54,131 nucleotides of DNA from Clostridiales bacterium. Its GTDB lineage: Bacteria > Bacillota > Clostridia > Christensenellales > Pumilibacteraceae. Of the stretch, positions 34,431 through 44,900 are shown piece after piece (position 1 is the first letter of the stretch; every line of letters begins with the position of its first letter). Both the position numbers and the translations under genes were made by a program. Where the stretch lies: NCBI GenBank assembly GCA_022508485.1, contig JAFLVD010000014.1, forward strand, positions 1 through 54,131, written 5' to 3'. The notes beneath the pieces are model-generated. The model searched no databases. It was not told where the DNA came from and saw only the letters and a program-made list of their open reading frames with translations.

Positions 34431-34984
34431 TGAGCGATAACACGAAGCAATCTTTTACATCGATCGAGGATAAAATAAAACGGTTTTTCGTTTCCCTCGG
34501 AGGAAAGCTTAAAGCGCGCGGCGCGGGATTTTACCTTTTGCTTTTCGTCGTTTTATTGAGCTTTGCCGTGCCGTTCGTTTACATGCGCGGATTTTTAAAC
34601 ACCGAGTACATAGGCGTCTGGGCAATTATACTTCCGTTTTTTACCGTCGCCGCGTTTGTTATGGTGTTCTTTAAAAAGACGGCAAGATACGCGCCGTTTG
34701 TAATGTTCGGAATAGTGCTTGCGGCGTTTCTCGTGTTTGTCAAAACGTCGTACATGCATCTTTCCACCGCATTCTTCGGCGGCGTAACGGGCAATGTTTT
34801 TGTAAAAGCCGGATTTTCCTTTTCGTTCTGCACAATCGCGTACGTAACAAATATATTGGTTTGCATAACGGCGATGTTCGTTAAGCAGTACCGCGGCGAA
34901 AAGGACTACTACACCGACGTTAAAGCCGAGTCGGTGGCGGAAATCGAAATAACGACGGAGGAGGCGACAAATGAGCAGAGGTAA
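34430..34984 (+). CDS. Four-helix membrane protein of unknown function
   Basis: The 184-residue product has a basic N-terminus (about 1-32), four hydrophobic segments (about 33-52, 62-82, 88-106, 125-150) and an acidic, Glu/Thr-rich cytoplasmic tail. No family was recognised. The start overlaps the stop of the discoidin lipoprotein gene (TGATG) and the end overlaps the giant GH3 gene by 14 nt, so it is tied to both in translation. It could be a membrane partner of the GH3 protein. Confidence 0.82.
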   Translation: MSDNTKQSFTSIEDKIKRFFVSLGGKLKARGAGFYLLLFVVLLSFAVPFVYMRGFLNTEYIGVWAIILPFFTVAAFVMVFFKKTARYAPFVMFGIVLAAFLVFVKTSYMHLSTAFFGGVTGNVFVKAGFSFSFCTIAYVTNILVCITAMFVKQYRGEKDYYTDVKAESVAEIEITTEEATNEQR

Positions 34985-37900
34985 AAAGATGGAAATAGGC
35001 CGCAAGGCGCTGCTTGTTTCAGTGCGTGTTTTTGCGGCGTTGATGTCGATTGTTTTGGGCGTACTGATTGTAGCGCGCGAGCTTATGCTTGCCAACGAGG
35101 ACACCATTACCCAGTACTTCCGCCAGGACTTTGTAAACATCGTTAAAATCGAGTCGGACGACGAGGACGGGGAAGAGGTAGATTCCGAGTACTTTAAGTC
35201 GGAGTACGACAGCGTTAAAGCGGTAAAGGACGCCGGCATGGACCTTACCGAGCGCGTTATGGCGGAGGGCGCGGTGCTGCTTAAAAACAACGGCGCGCTT
35301 CCGCTCGACAAATCCAAGGATAAAGTAAGTCTGTTTTCGATTTCCTCCGTCGACCCGGTGTATTCGGGCGCGCGCGAGACGTCGATGAAAAAGAATTCCT
35401 CGGCGGCGGTCGATCTTTATAACGGGCTTAAAAACGCAGGTCTTACCGTAAACGACGATCTCTACAATAGGTACGGCGATCTTAAATCCACTTACGGTCG
35501 CAGGCTTATAGGCACAAACAGCAGCATTTACGAGATATACAGTATAAACGAGGCGCCGTGGAGTGCGCTCGGCGAAAACAAAACCAAAAGCGGATTCAAT
35601 ACGGCGATATTCGTTCTGTCGCGCATAGCCGGCGAGGGTACCGACTGCGCGGTGCGCGATCTCGGCGAAAACAGCGACAAGACCGACGCGACAAACGGCA
35701 ACTATTTGCTTTTAAGCCCCGACGAAAAGGACGTAATGAGCAATATTTACGCCGAAAAGCAAAAGGGCACGTTTGATAAATTCATAGTGCTCATGAACAC
35801 CACCAACCAGGTGGCGTGCGACTTTGAGGACAAGTACGGTGTGGACGCGGTTCTGTACTGCGGCGGACTCGGGTCGAAGGGCGCAAACGCGGTAGGTAAA
35901 ATACTTACCGGCGCCGTCAATCCGAGCGGAAAGCTTTCGGACACGTTCTGGAAAAATCACTATCTCAATCCGACGCTTACCAACTGGGGACAAATGACGT
36001 ACAACAAAAGTATGTCCATGATTTACCAGTACGTCGGCTTTACTTACGACAACACCAACAGATACCAGGACGGGTACGTCGTGTACCAAGAGGGAATATA
36101 CTCGGGCTACCGTTACACCGAAACGCGGTACGAAGATACGGTTATGGGCGTCGAAAACGTGGGCGAGTTTAACTATAACGACGTCGTAGCATACCCCTTC
36201 GGCCACGGCCTGAGTTACGGCGAGTTCGTTTATTCGGGCATGACTGCCGAATACGACAAGGAAACGGACAGTTATACGGTTTCCGTCAAGGTTACTAACC
36301 GCGGCAAAAAATCGGGCAAAAACGCCGTTCAGCTTTTCCTTCAAAAGCCGTATACCGATTTCGACAAGAAAAACGGAATAGAAAAGGCGGCGGTCGAGCT
36401 TGTAGACTTTGAAAAGACGGAAGAGCTTAATTCGGGCGCGAGCGCGACCGTTAAGCTTAGCGTTCCGAGGCGCGAGCTTGCTTCCTACGATTCGTATGTT
36501 AACGGCACGTACATACTCGAAGAGGGCGACTATTATCTTACCGTTGCGAGCGACGCGCACGAAGCGGTAAACAACATTCTCGCCGCAAAAGGGTTTAAAG
36601 GCGACGCCGACGGCGACGTCGCGCTTGTCGAAAAGATAAACGACGTTACTTCCGACGAGCTGTTGCTTTACTCGACTTCCAAAACCGGCAAGAAGATAGT
36701 CAATAATTTCGACGACGCCGACCTTAAAATTTACAAGGGCGCGGGCAAAAACGCGGACGCGTTCGATTACGTATCGCGCAGTAACTGGAAAGGCACGGTA
36801 AAGCTTGCGTACGACCTTAACACCTTTGCGTTCCTAAATAACTACGTCAAGCTTTCGCGGACCTCGCAGATAACCGCCGACGAAACGACCGTTCCCAAAG
36901 CGGATAACGGCAAATATCCCACGTACGGTGCGCCGGCAAAGTGGCAGCTTGTGGACTTGATGTACGACGAAAACGGCGAAAGACTGCCTTACGACCATCC
37001 GCGCTGGGAAGAGCTTCTTGATCAGCTCACCTTTACCGAGACGGCGGACTTGCTCTCGAACGGCTTTGCTATGACTAAAAACGTCAACTCGATAGGCAAG
37101 CCGGCAACGTACGACTACGACAGCGACCTCGGCGTTATAAACTCTTACGACTCTGGAAGCGCGGGGCTTGCGCGGACTACCAACGACCCCAACAAGGGTC
37201 AAAGCCCTCCGCTCTACCTCGACAACGGAATAGTGGGCGCGACGCGCAACAAGGCGCTGCTTTTGGAATACGGAGAGCAATGGGGTGAGGACTGTCTGTG
37301 GGCAGGCTACCAGGGTCTTTACGGCACGGGCGCAAATATTCACCGCAGCCCGTACCTCGGCAGAACGTACGGATACTTTTCGGAGGACCCGGTCATAACC
37401 GGTCTGTGCGTGGCGCAAATAAATATCGGCATGGAAAGCAAAGGCTCGTACATGCTGCTTAAACACTGCGTGCTTAACGAACAGGAATGCAACCGTTGCG
37501 GCGGCGCAAGCTGGGCGAACGAGCAGACCATTCGCGAGGTGTATTTAAAGGCGTTCCAGATAGCGATTGAGCGCGGCGGCGTTCAGGGCGTAATGACCTC
37601 TCTAAACCGTATCGGCGCGACGCCTGCGCCTCACCACCCGTTTATTAACGAGATACTCCGCGGCGAGTTCGGGATGCGCGGTTACTGCGTTACCGACAGC
37701 TACATGGGCTATATGAATATCGGCAGCTGCGTGCTTGCCGGTAACGACCTTCCGCTCGCTCAGGACAGCAACATTTACGATTACAAGAGCGGTTACAGCG
37801 CGGTCGCTTGGGCTATGCGAGAAGCGGCTCACAACATTCTGTACTCGGTTGTAAACAGCAGTGCGATGAACGGCATAACAAGCGACGTTCGCTTAATTTC

Positions 37901-40900
37901 GTTCGAGCCGGAGTGGAAGCACAATATCAACGTGGCAATGCCGGTCGTTACGGTGTTTGCCGTGCTTATGATACTTCTTCTTATCGCGGCGGAGATTTGG
38001 CGGTACTTCTGGAAGCCTATCCCCGAGGAATACTACGCGGAAGAGAAAAAGACGGTGTACTCTTACGAAACCGACCCTACCGCTTCGGACAACGCATATT
38101 ACGGCGAGGGTGCGACGGAAGGGGGTAGCCCCGACGGGTGGACGCCCAATCCCGTAACCAAGCCCAACGTTAAAAAGAGGAGAAGACCGGGACTTCTCGC
38201 GTCGAGCGTAATAACGACGAGCGTGCTCGGTCCGCTGGCGATTGCGCTTGCGGTGTTCCTGTTTGTCGGAAATCTCGTACTTATTCCTACATACGACGTG
38301 CTTCTTACGGTATATTTCGGTTATACCGGCGGAACACAGCTCGCTTACGACACCAACCAGTACTTCGAGCGCAAAACGACAAGCCTCGACGTGGCGACTG
38401 GTATCGCGCAGCAGATAGGTATCGAGACGGAGGGCGAGGGCGCCGTCCTTATGAAAAACGAGAACAAGGCCCTGCCTCTTCCGGACGGTGCAAAGGTCAG
38501 TCTTTTCTCTATCTCGTCGGTGGATATGGTACGCTCTGTCGGCGGCGGATCGGGTGCGAGCGGCGGCGGATCGGAAACGCTTAAAGACGCGCTCGCAATG
38601 TTCGGCGTGGAAGCCAACCCCAAGCTTTGGAATTATTACCGCACAAGCAACAAGCACCGTAAGATAGGCGGTCTCGCCCAGGCGACTCACCCCTATAATG
38701 CGTACAACTTCGAGATAAACGAGATTCCGTACTCACAGTATCCGTCCGACGTGATAAACAGTTATGCGGCGTACGGCGACGCGGCGATTGTCGTTATAGG
38801 CAGAACGGGCTGCGAAAACGGCGACCTTCCGCGCAGTATGGCCGTGTCTACCGGCGGCAAAAACACCGGCTCGCTGTTAGAGCTTGACGCCGACGAGCGC
38901 ACTCTATTACAAAACGTTCGCGCAAGATTTAATAAGGTTATAGTGCTTCTCAACACCACCAACGTTATTAACTGCGGATTTTTGGACGAGTACAACGTGG
39001 ACGCGTGCTTGTGGGTAGGTGGCGTCGGCTACTACGGTATGCTTTCGGTCGCCGGCATTCTGGCAGGAAAATTAAATCCGTCGGGACGGCTTGCCGACAC
39101 GCACGTTTACGACGTTATGTCGGCGCCTGCCGTTCAAAACTTCGGCAACTTCGAATACGTCTATAACGGCACGACGACCGAACACCATTACGTTACATAT
39201 TCCGAGGGAATTTACGTCGGCTACCAGTATTACGAAACTCGGTACGAGGATAAAGTGCTGGGAAGAGGCAACGTCGGCAATTACAACTACACTAAGGAAG
39301 TGGCGTACCCGTTCGGCTTCGGATTAAGCTATACCGACTTTAAGTGGAGTAAGTATTCGGCAACGCGAAACGGCGACGAGATTACCGTAAAGGTGTCCGT
39401 AACCAACAGCGGCACTAAACCGGGCAAGGACGTCGTGGAAGTGTACGTTCAGTCGCCGTATACCGAATACGACGTGCAGAACAAGGTGGAAAAATCCGCA
39501 GTCAAGCTCGTTCAGTTCGGCAAAACCAAAAAGCTCACTCCGGGCGAAACGGAAGAGCTTGTCATAAAGTTCGATATAGAGGATATGAAGTCGTACGACC
39601 AGTTCGGGAAAGGCACTTACATTCTCGAAGCGAGCGACGACTACTACGTAACGGCGGCGCGCGACGCGCACGCGGCGGTAAACAACATTCTTTCCGCCAA
39701 GGGCAAATCGGTGTCCGACGGAATGGACTACGACGGCGACAAGACCTATACCACCAAGCTGAAAATGGAAGAGCGCGTCTACGACAAGGACACGACCACC
39801 GGGAATGCCGTAGGCAACCTGTTCGACGACTGCGACGGCTCGGAATACTACGACAATATCAAATATCTAAGCCGTAACGACTGGTCGGTTATGGACAACA
39901 ACGGACTTCAAAACGGCACGGACACCAAAAAGTCGGACGCAGAGGGCAGCATATTCAGCGCGCCCATGTCCGCCGCGTTAAAGCAAAAGCTGGAAACGAT
40001 AGGCTATGCCGCGGCAGGCGCGCCCGACGAGCAATTCGCTAAGGTTACGACGGGCGCCAAAAACGGGCTTAAACTAATCGAGCTTAAAGATTTGGACTTC
40101 GACGATCCGATGTGGGATGAGCTTCTCGACCAAGCGACTGTAAACGAGCTTGTAAAGATAGCGTCGCAGTCGGCTTACGGCACTCCGCAGATAGATTCGG
40201 TAGCCAAGCCGCACGAATCGGATATAGACGGTCCGCAGGGCTTTAAGTCGTTTATAGGCGACAACGTCAACATGGCCGGACTTCCCGTCGAGGTCGTGGT
40301 GGCTTCCACCTGGAACCAAGAGCTTGCCTACCGCGTAGGCGATATAATAGGCGAATTGTGCTTATGGCTTAAAATGAGCACAAACAACCTTACCGGCTGG
40401 TACGCCCCTGCGATGAACATTCACCGCACGCCTTTCGGCGGCAGAAACAGCGAGTATTACAGCGAGTGCGGAATGCTTTCCGGCATTATCGGCGGTAACG
40501 TGGTAAAGGGCGCGTCCGACCGCGGCGTAATGACTTACATTAAACACTTTGCGCTAAACGACCAAGAGCGCAACCGCATGACCGACAACGTAACCTGGTC
40601 GAGAGAACAGGCGATACGCGAGATTTATCTTAAACCGTTCGAGATGTCTATTAAGTACGGCGGATCTAAGGCGGTAATGACCTCGTACAACCGCATAGGC
40701 ACCACCTGGGCAGGCGGAAGCTACAACCTTCTTACCGGCGTGCTCAGAAAGGAATGGGGCTTTAACGGCTTTGTTCTTACCGACTACATGGACGGCGATT
40801 ACGAAAACATCGACCAAATGCTCGCCGCCGGCGGCGACGGCGCGCTCAATCCGCAAAACAAGGGCGGCCCCGTTTCGTCCTCGTCGGATAGGTCGCTTAC

Positions 40901-41888
40901 TTACCTTCGCCGCGCCATGCACCACTGCTTGTACTCGGTTGTAAACAGCAACGCCATGAACGGCATAGACAGCAACTCCACAATCGACGTCGGCACGCCT
41001 AAATACTACACGTACTTATTATGGATAAACATAGGCGTAAGCGTGCTTATAGTATTGTTCCTCGTGCCTATAATCGTTCTGTGGGCTATGTATATCGTAA
41101 AGAAAAAGCGTATGCTCGCTAAGGGTAAAGTGCAGGAGATGAGCGGCGGCGACGGTACCCCTCCGCCCGACGTAACACCCCCGGACGGCGCACCGCCTGC
41201 GGACGAAACGCCGCCTGCGGACGAAACGCCGCCGGTAGATGAGACACAGCCGACGGACGAAACACAGCCTGCGGAAACAGCGACGGAAGAGCCGATTACA
41301 AACGAACCGCCGACAGAGGAGACGCAGCCGGAAGAGCCGATAGCCGAGCCTGCGGCGGAAGAAACGAGCGAATCGGTTGCGGTAGCCGAACCGGCGGCGG
41401 AAGAGGTGAAGGAAACGGTTGCGACGGAAGAGTCTAAGCCGGAAGAAAAAAATACCACACCCAAAAAGAAGAAAACCGCTAAATCGGACGGCGCGAAAAA
41501 GGCCTCGCCCAAAAAGAAAGAGGCGGCCGAGTCGAAAGAAACGGCGGTAAAGCCGGAACCGAAAAAGAAAACCGCTAAATCGGACGGCGCGAAAAAGGCC
41601 TCACCCAAAAAGAAAGAGGCGGCCGAGTCGGAAGAAGCGGCGGTAAAGCCCGAGCCGAAAAAGAAAACCGCAAAATCGGACGGCGCGAAAAAGGCCTCGC
41701 CCAAAAAGAAAGAGGCGGCCGAGTCGGAAGAAACGGCGGTAAAGCCCGAGCCTGAAAAGAAAACTCCGTCGGAAGAAGCGGCGGTAAAGTTTGCGCCCAA
41801 AAAAAAACGATTAAAGCGTGAGAGACGGCGGCAAACCATGCGCCTTGAAAGGAAAAAAGACATTCACACAACCGAAAACAACAAATAG
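34971..41888 (+). CDS. Giant four-pass membrane protein with two permuted GH3 modules and a charged cytoplasmic tail
   Basis: The 2305-residue product has membrane helices at about 12-38, 983-1010, 1075-1108 and 2013-2043. Outside segment 1 (about 60-975) and segment 2 (about 1120-2005) are each a permuted GH3: alpha/beta domain first, FnIII, then TIM barrel. Module 2 keeps DGPQGF, NIHRTPFGGR, KHFALNDQE and nucleophile Asp1938 (VLTDY). Module 1 keeps NIHRSPYLGR and Asp909 (VTDS), but DGPQ is replaced by an SGSAGLAR region, ASTWN is absent and KHF is KHC. It may be inactive or differ in specificity. Helices 2 and 3 are joined by an inside linker with KKRRRPG. The inside tail (2045-2305) is Pro/Glu/Thr-rich, then Lys-rich with three 32-residue repeats. 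Confidence 0.93.
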   Translation: MSRGKKMEIGRKALLVSVRVFAALMSIVLGVLIVARELMLANEDTITQYFRQDFVNIVKIESDDEDGEEVDSEYFKSEYDSVKAVKDAGMDLTERVMAEGAVLLKNNGALPLDKSKDKVSLFSISSVDPVYSGARETSMKKNSSAAVDLYNGLKNAGLTVNDDLYNRYGDLKSTYGRRLIGTNSSIYEIYSINEAPWSALGENKTKSGFNTAIFVLSRIAGEGTDCAVRDLGENSDKTDATNGNYLLLSPDEKDVMSNIYAEKQKGTFDKFIVLMNTTNQVACDFEDKYGVDAVLYCGGLGSKGANAVGKILTGAVNPSGKLSDTFWKNHYLNPTLTNWGQMTYNKSMSMIYQYVGFTYDNTNRYQDGYVVYQEGIYSGYRYTETRYEDTVMGVENVGEFNYNDVVAYPFGHGLSYGEFVYSGMTAEYDKETDSYTVSVKVTNRGKKSGKNAVQLFLQKPYTDFDKKNGIEKAAVELVDFEKTEELNSGASATVKLSVPRRELASYDSYVNGTYILEEGDYYLTVASDAHEAVNNILAAKGFKGDADGDVALVEKINDVTSDELLLYSTSKTGKKIVNNFDDADLKIYKGAGKNADAFDYVSRSNWKGTVKLAYDLNTFAFLNNYVKLSRTSQITADETTVPKADNGKYPTYGAPAKWQLVDLMYDENGERLPYDHPRWEELLDQLTFTETADLLSNGFAMTKNVNSIGKPATYDYDSDLGVINSYDSGSAGLARTTNDPNKGQSPPLYLDNGIVGATRNKALLLEYGEQWGEDCLWAGYQGLYGTGANIHRSPYLGRTYGYFSEDPVITGLCVAQINIGMESKGSYMLLKHCVLNEQECNRCGGASWANEQTIREVYLKAFQIAIERGGVQGVMTSLNRIGATPAPHHPFINEILRGEFGMRGYCVTDSYMGYMNIGSCVLAGNDLPLAQDSNIYDYKSGYSAVAWAMREAAHNILYSVVNSSAMNGITSDVRLISFEPEWKHNINVAMPVVTVFAVLMILLLIAAEIWRYFWKPIPEEYYAEEKKTVYSYETDPTASDNAYYGEGATEGGSPDGWTPNPVTKPNVKKRRRPGLLASSVITTSVLGPLAIALAVFLFVGNLVLIPTYDVLLTVYFGYTGGTQLAYDTNQYFERKTTSLDVATGIAQQIGIETEGEGAVLMKNENKALPLPDGAKVSLFSISSVDMVRSVGGGSGASGGGSETLKDALAMFGVEANPKLWNYYRTSNKHRKIGGLAQATHPYNAYNFEINEIPYSQYPSDVINSYAAYGDAAIVVIGRTGCENGDLPRSMAVSTGGKNTGSLLELDADERTLLQNVRARFNKVIVLLNTTNVINCGFLDEYNVDACLWVGGVGYYGMLSVAGILAGKLNPSGRLADTHVYDVMSAPAVQNFGNFEYVYNGTTTEHHYVTYSEGIYVGYQYYETRYEDKVLGRGNVGNYNYTKEVAYPFGFGLSYTDFKWSKYSATRNGDEITVKVSVTNSGTKPGKDVVEVYVQSPYTEYDVQNKVEKSAVKLVQFGKTKKLTPGETEELVIKFDIEDMKSYDQFGKGTYILEASDDYYVTAARDAHAAVNNILSAKGKSVSDGMDYDGDKTYTTKLKMEERVYDKDTTTGNAVGNLFDDCDGSEYYDNIKYLSRNDWSVMDNNGLQNGTDTKKSDAEGSIFSAPMSAALKQKLETIGYAAAGAPDEQFAKVTTGAKNGLKLIELKDLDFDDPMWDELLDQATVNELVKIASQSAYGTPQIDSVAKPHESDIDGPQGFKSFIGDNVNMAGLPVEVVVASTWNQELAYRVGDIIGELCLWLKMSTNNLTGWYAPAMNIHRTPFGGRNSEYYSECGMLSGIIGGNVVKGASDRGVMTYIKHFALNDQERNRMTDNVTWSREQAIREIYLKPFEMSIKYGGSKAVMTSYNRIGTTWAGGSYNLLTGVLRKEWGFNGFVLTDYMDGDYENIDQMLAAGGDGALNPQNKGGPVSSSSDRSLTYLRRAMHHCLYSVVNSNAMNGIDSNSTIDVGTPKYYTYLLWINIGVSVLIVLFLVPIIVLWAMYIVKKKRMLAKGKVQEMSGGDGTPPPDVTPPDGAPPADETPPADETPPVDETQPTDETQPAETATEEPITNEPPTEETQPEEPIAEPAAEETSESVAVAEPAAEEVKETVATEESKPEEKNTTPKKKKTAKSDGAKKASPKKKEAAESKETAVKPEPKKKTAKSDGAKKASPKKKEAAESEEAAVKPEPKKKTAKSDGAKKASPKKKEAAESEETAVKPEPEKKTPSEEAAVKFAPKKKRLKRERRRQTMRLERKKDIHTTENNK
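41475..41762 (+). repeat. Three 96-bp tandem repeats encoding a Lys/Ala/Glu-rich tail
   Basis: Units begin at 41475, 41571 and 41667, each 96 bp (32 codons) with only a few differences; a partial unit follows. The peptide unit starts TAKSDGAKKASPKKKEAAES and ends with KPEPKKK (KPEPEKK in the last copy). Near-identity suggests recent expansion by slippage or unequal crossing-over. Confidence 0.92.
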
Positions 41889-41927
41889 GACGAAGCAAAG
41901 AAAAGCGATAATGAGTAGGAGGAAATT

Positions 41928-44900
41928 ATGAAAAGCAAGTTTTGGCAGAAGTTAGCCGTAGGCGCTTTGGCGCTTATAATGTCCCTTGCGGTTTTCGCCT
42001 GTACTCCCGACGATAATTTCGGCGGCGGAGGCGGTGGCGGAGGCGGCGGCTACGGCAACCTCGACGACTTTTTTAACGACTTCTTTGACGATTGGGGCGG
42101 AAGCGGCGACAGCAAGCACGAACAAGAGGATTGGTCGGAAAAGTACGGCGACGTCGGCAGTCTGTCCGATTATATAAACGCTACCGGCAGTCAGACCTTT
42201 AATCCCTCGTGGGGCACTCATCTGTACGAGGCGGAGTATGCCGAGTTTACTTCTCCTGCGAGAGTGCTGTTCGGTTCGGGTTCGTCCGGCGGACTTCAAG
42301 TCGAGTACATAGAGCAGAGCGTTGTGCTTTCCCTCGACGTGTACGCGACTAAGGACTGCACCGCGCTTCTCGGTATGGGACTGGGCTGTTCGGGCGGCAA
42401 CGTTCTTACGACCGATCTGTTTGCCATAACGTATTCCGACGCGAGCGGCGAGAATGCCGGCACGGTAGAGATTGACGACTACTACTTTACCGCAGGCGGT
42501 TGGCTGGCGTTTACCGAGCAGAGTATAGGCGAGGTGCCGCTTAAAGAGGGCAAAAACACCATTACGGTGGTGTCGTTCGGCGGCTTTAACCTCGACTACT
42601 TTACTCTCACGCCGCAGCTTGCGGACAAAACCGGTAAGCCGTCCGACTCGTACAATCCCACCCCCAAAGCGCAGTGGGAAAACGTGTTCGGTTCGTACAA
42701 GCTGAAAGAATACTTCCGCGGAGAAATAGTCGAGGAAGGCTTTAACCCTACCTGGGGCGCATACAAGTACGAAGCGGAATCCGCCAAGCTGTTCGGCGGT
42801 GCGTCCGGAAAGACGAGCAACTCTCTCGCGTCCGGCTACGCCACGGTAGGAAGCGCGTCCGCTTCGTTTATCGATTTTGTTATCAATTCGACCGCCGACT
42901 GCGAGGTTTTACTTAAAGGCGCGGCGACGACTGCGCCTACCTACAAGGCGACTTCGATTAACTCGCTTATGAGAGTGAGCGTTATCGGCGGCGACAAGGC
43001 GTCAAATTCGGACAACATGACTTCCACCGGCGGCTTTACCGGCCAGCCTGTGGAAAACGACCTCGGCACGGTCAGATTCAACAAGGGCAGGAACATTTTA
43101 AGGATAGAGCCGCTCGTTCACGAAACGTTCGAGCTTGACTATATCGCGGTCCTTCCCGTCAAGGAAAACGTTACCGGCAATCCCGACTACGACCCCAACG
43201 CCGGCTACGTCGTGCCGTTTGACGATTGGGGCGCCGTGTACGGCAAGTACGACAAAGGCGATTACGTTTCGGGCAAGAGTCATTCCTTTAACCCCGAATC
43301 GGGCGCACATATCTACGAGGCGGAGGACGGCGAGCTTGGCGAGGGCTTAAAGACCGAGAACAAGGCAAACGCTTCGGGCGGCCAGCAGGTCGCAGGCTAC
43401 GACGAAGACAGCCATACGATTACGTTCACGATAGAATCCACGTGCGAATACACCGCGCTTATTTCCATCGGCTACACTTCGGCGCCCGACTTTGCGCATT
43501 ATCTCACCGCGGATCATTTTATTAAAATCACCTACGGCGACGGCAAGATTGTTAAATGCACCGACAGCAGAATTACTGCGGCCGACTGGACGGGCAACAG
43601 CACTTACAGCGAAAGCTATATCGGCGAGATAACGCTTGCCGAGGGTACCAACACGGTTACGCTCGAATGCTTTAACATGAAGTACCCCAACACCATCTGT
43701 CTCGACTATATGCTGTTAAGCCCCAGACAGGAGGACGCCGTGGGTTACGCCGTAACCTACGACTTTGACGGCGGCGAAGGCGAGCCGATACCCACCGTAA
43801 AACGCAAGGCGGGTTCCACCTTTACCGTAGCGTACGCGACCGGCATCAAAAAGACGGGCTATTTGTTCGGCGGCTGGTCCGACGGACAGGATATTTACCG
43901 CGGCGGCGACAGCTACGTCATGCCCGACAGCGGCGTAACGTTTACCGCGGTGTGGATAAAAGCGGATCTTCGTAAGGTTTCGTTCAACCTCGACGGCGGA
44001 AACGGAACGATTAACGACGAAACGCATTACGCAGGCGAGGCGTTTAACCTTCCCGACGGCGACGCTATAAGTAAGGCGAATTATGCCTTCGGCGGCTGGA
44101 CCGACGGAAAAGCCTGCTACGGCGGCGGATCGCGTATGGAAATGCCCGACGCCGACATAACGCTCACCGCGATATGGGTTCCCGTAAAGGATAGCTGGGA
44201 CGGCGTTTACGGCGCGGCGGATCCCGACAAAAATTACCGCAAGGCGACGTCTTCGGACGGAGTATTCGACTACTACGTCGAGCGCGGCACGCATCTGTTC
44301 GAGGCCGAGGATCTTAACCGCGGCGCAGGATTAAGTGTGGAGGACGGCAAAGTAAACGCTTCGGGCAACAAGCAGCTTTCGGGCTTTGCGGAAGCGACGA
44401 GGACGTTTAGCATGACGGTTAACGCCACGCGCCGCGGTCCCGTGCTTCTAACTTTGGGTTATACCGGCAATCCCGGCATGAATACAAACGTAGCCGCTTC
44501 GCACTACTTTACGGTTATGAACGGCACCCACATTCTCGACTGCACGGCTACTAAGGTTATCGCAGGCGACTGGGGCAACGATATCTACGTTGAGCTGCGC
44601 CTCGGCGTAATCTACCTTAACGAAGGGGTTAACACAATCGAGTTCTCGTTTGCCCACCTGCCGTTTAACGATTGCATTGCGCTCGACTATGTGCTTCTCA
44701 CCGCGGCAACCTCGCTGTACGAGGATAAGGTAACGCTTACTTACGACCTTAACGGCGGCAAGGGCAATATACCGCCCGTGTCGATGTACGCCGGCGAAAA
44801 GTTCCGTCTTGCGGACGGCAGCGGCATTACGTACGCAGGTCATTACTTTACGGGCTGGACTGACGGAGTAGTTACCTACGAGGGCGGCGAGCTGTTCACC

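Noticed and set aside
41475-41762. CRISPR-like appearance of repeated units
   Set aside because: Units are directly adjacent 96-bp in-frame copies without spacers and encode protein repeats.
41006-41863. 285-residue minus-strand frame with repetitive Phe/Ser-rich sequence
   Set aside because: It is antisense of the Lys-rich tail repeats. No start signals are present, and the plus frame continues the giant GH3 protein.
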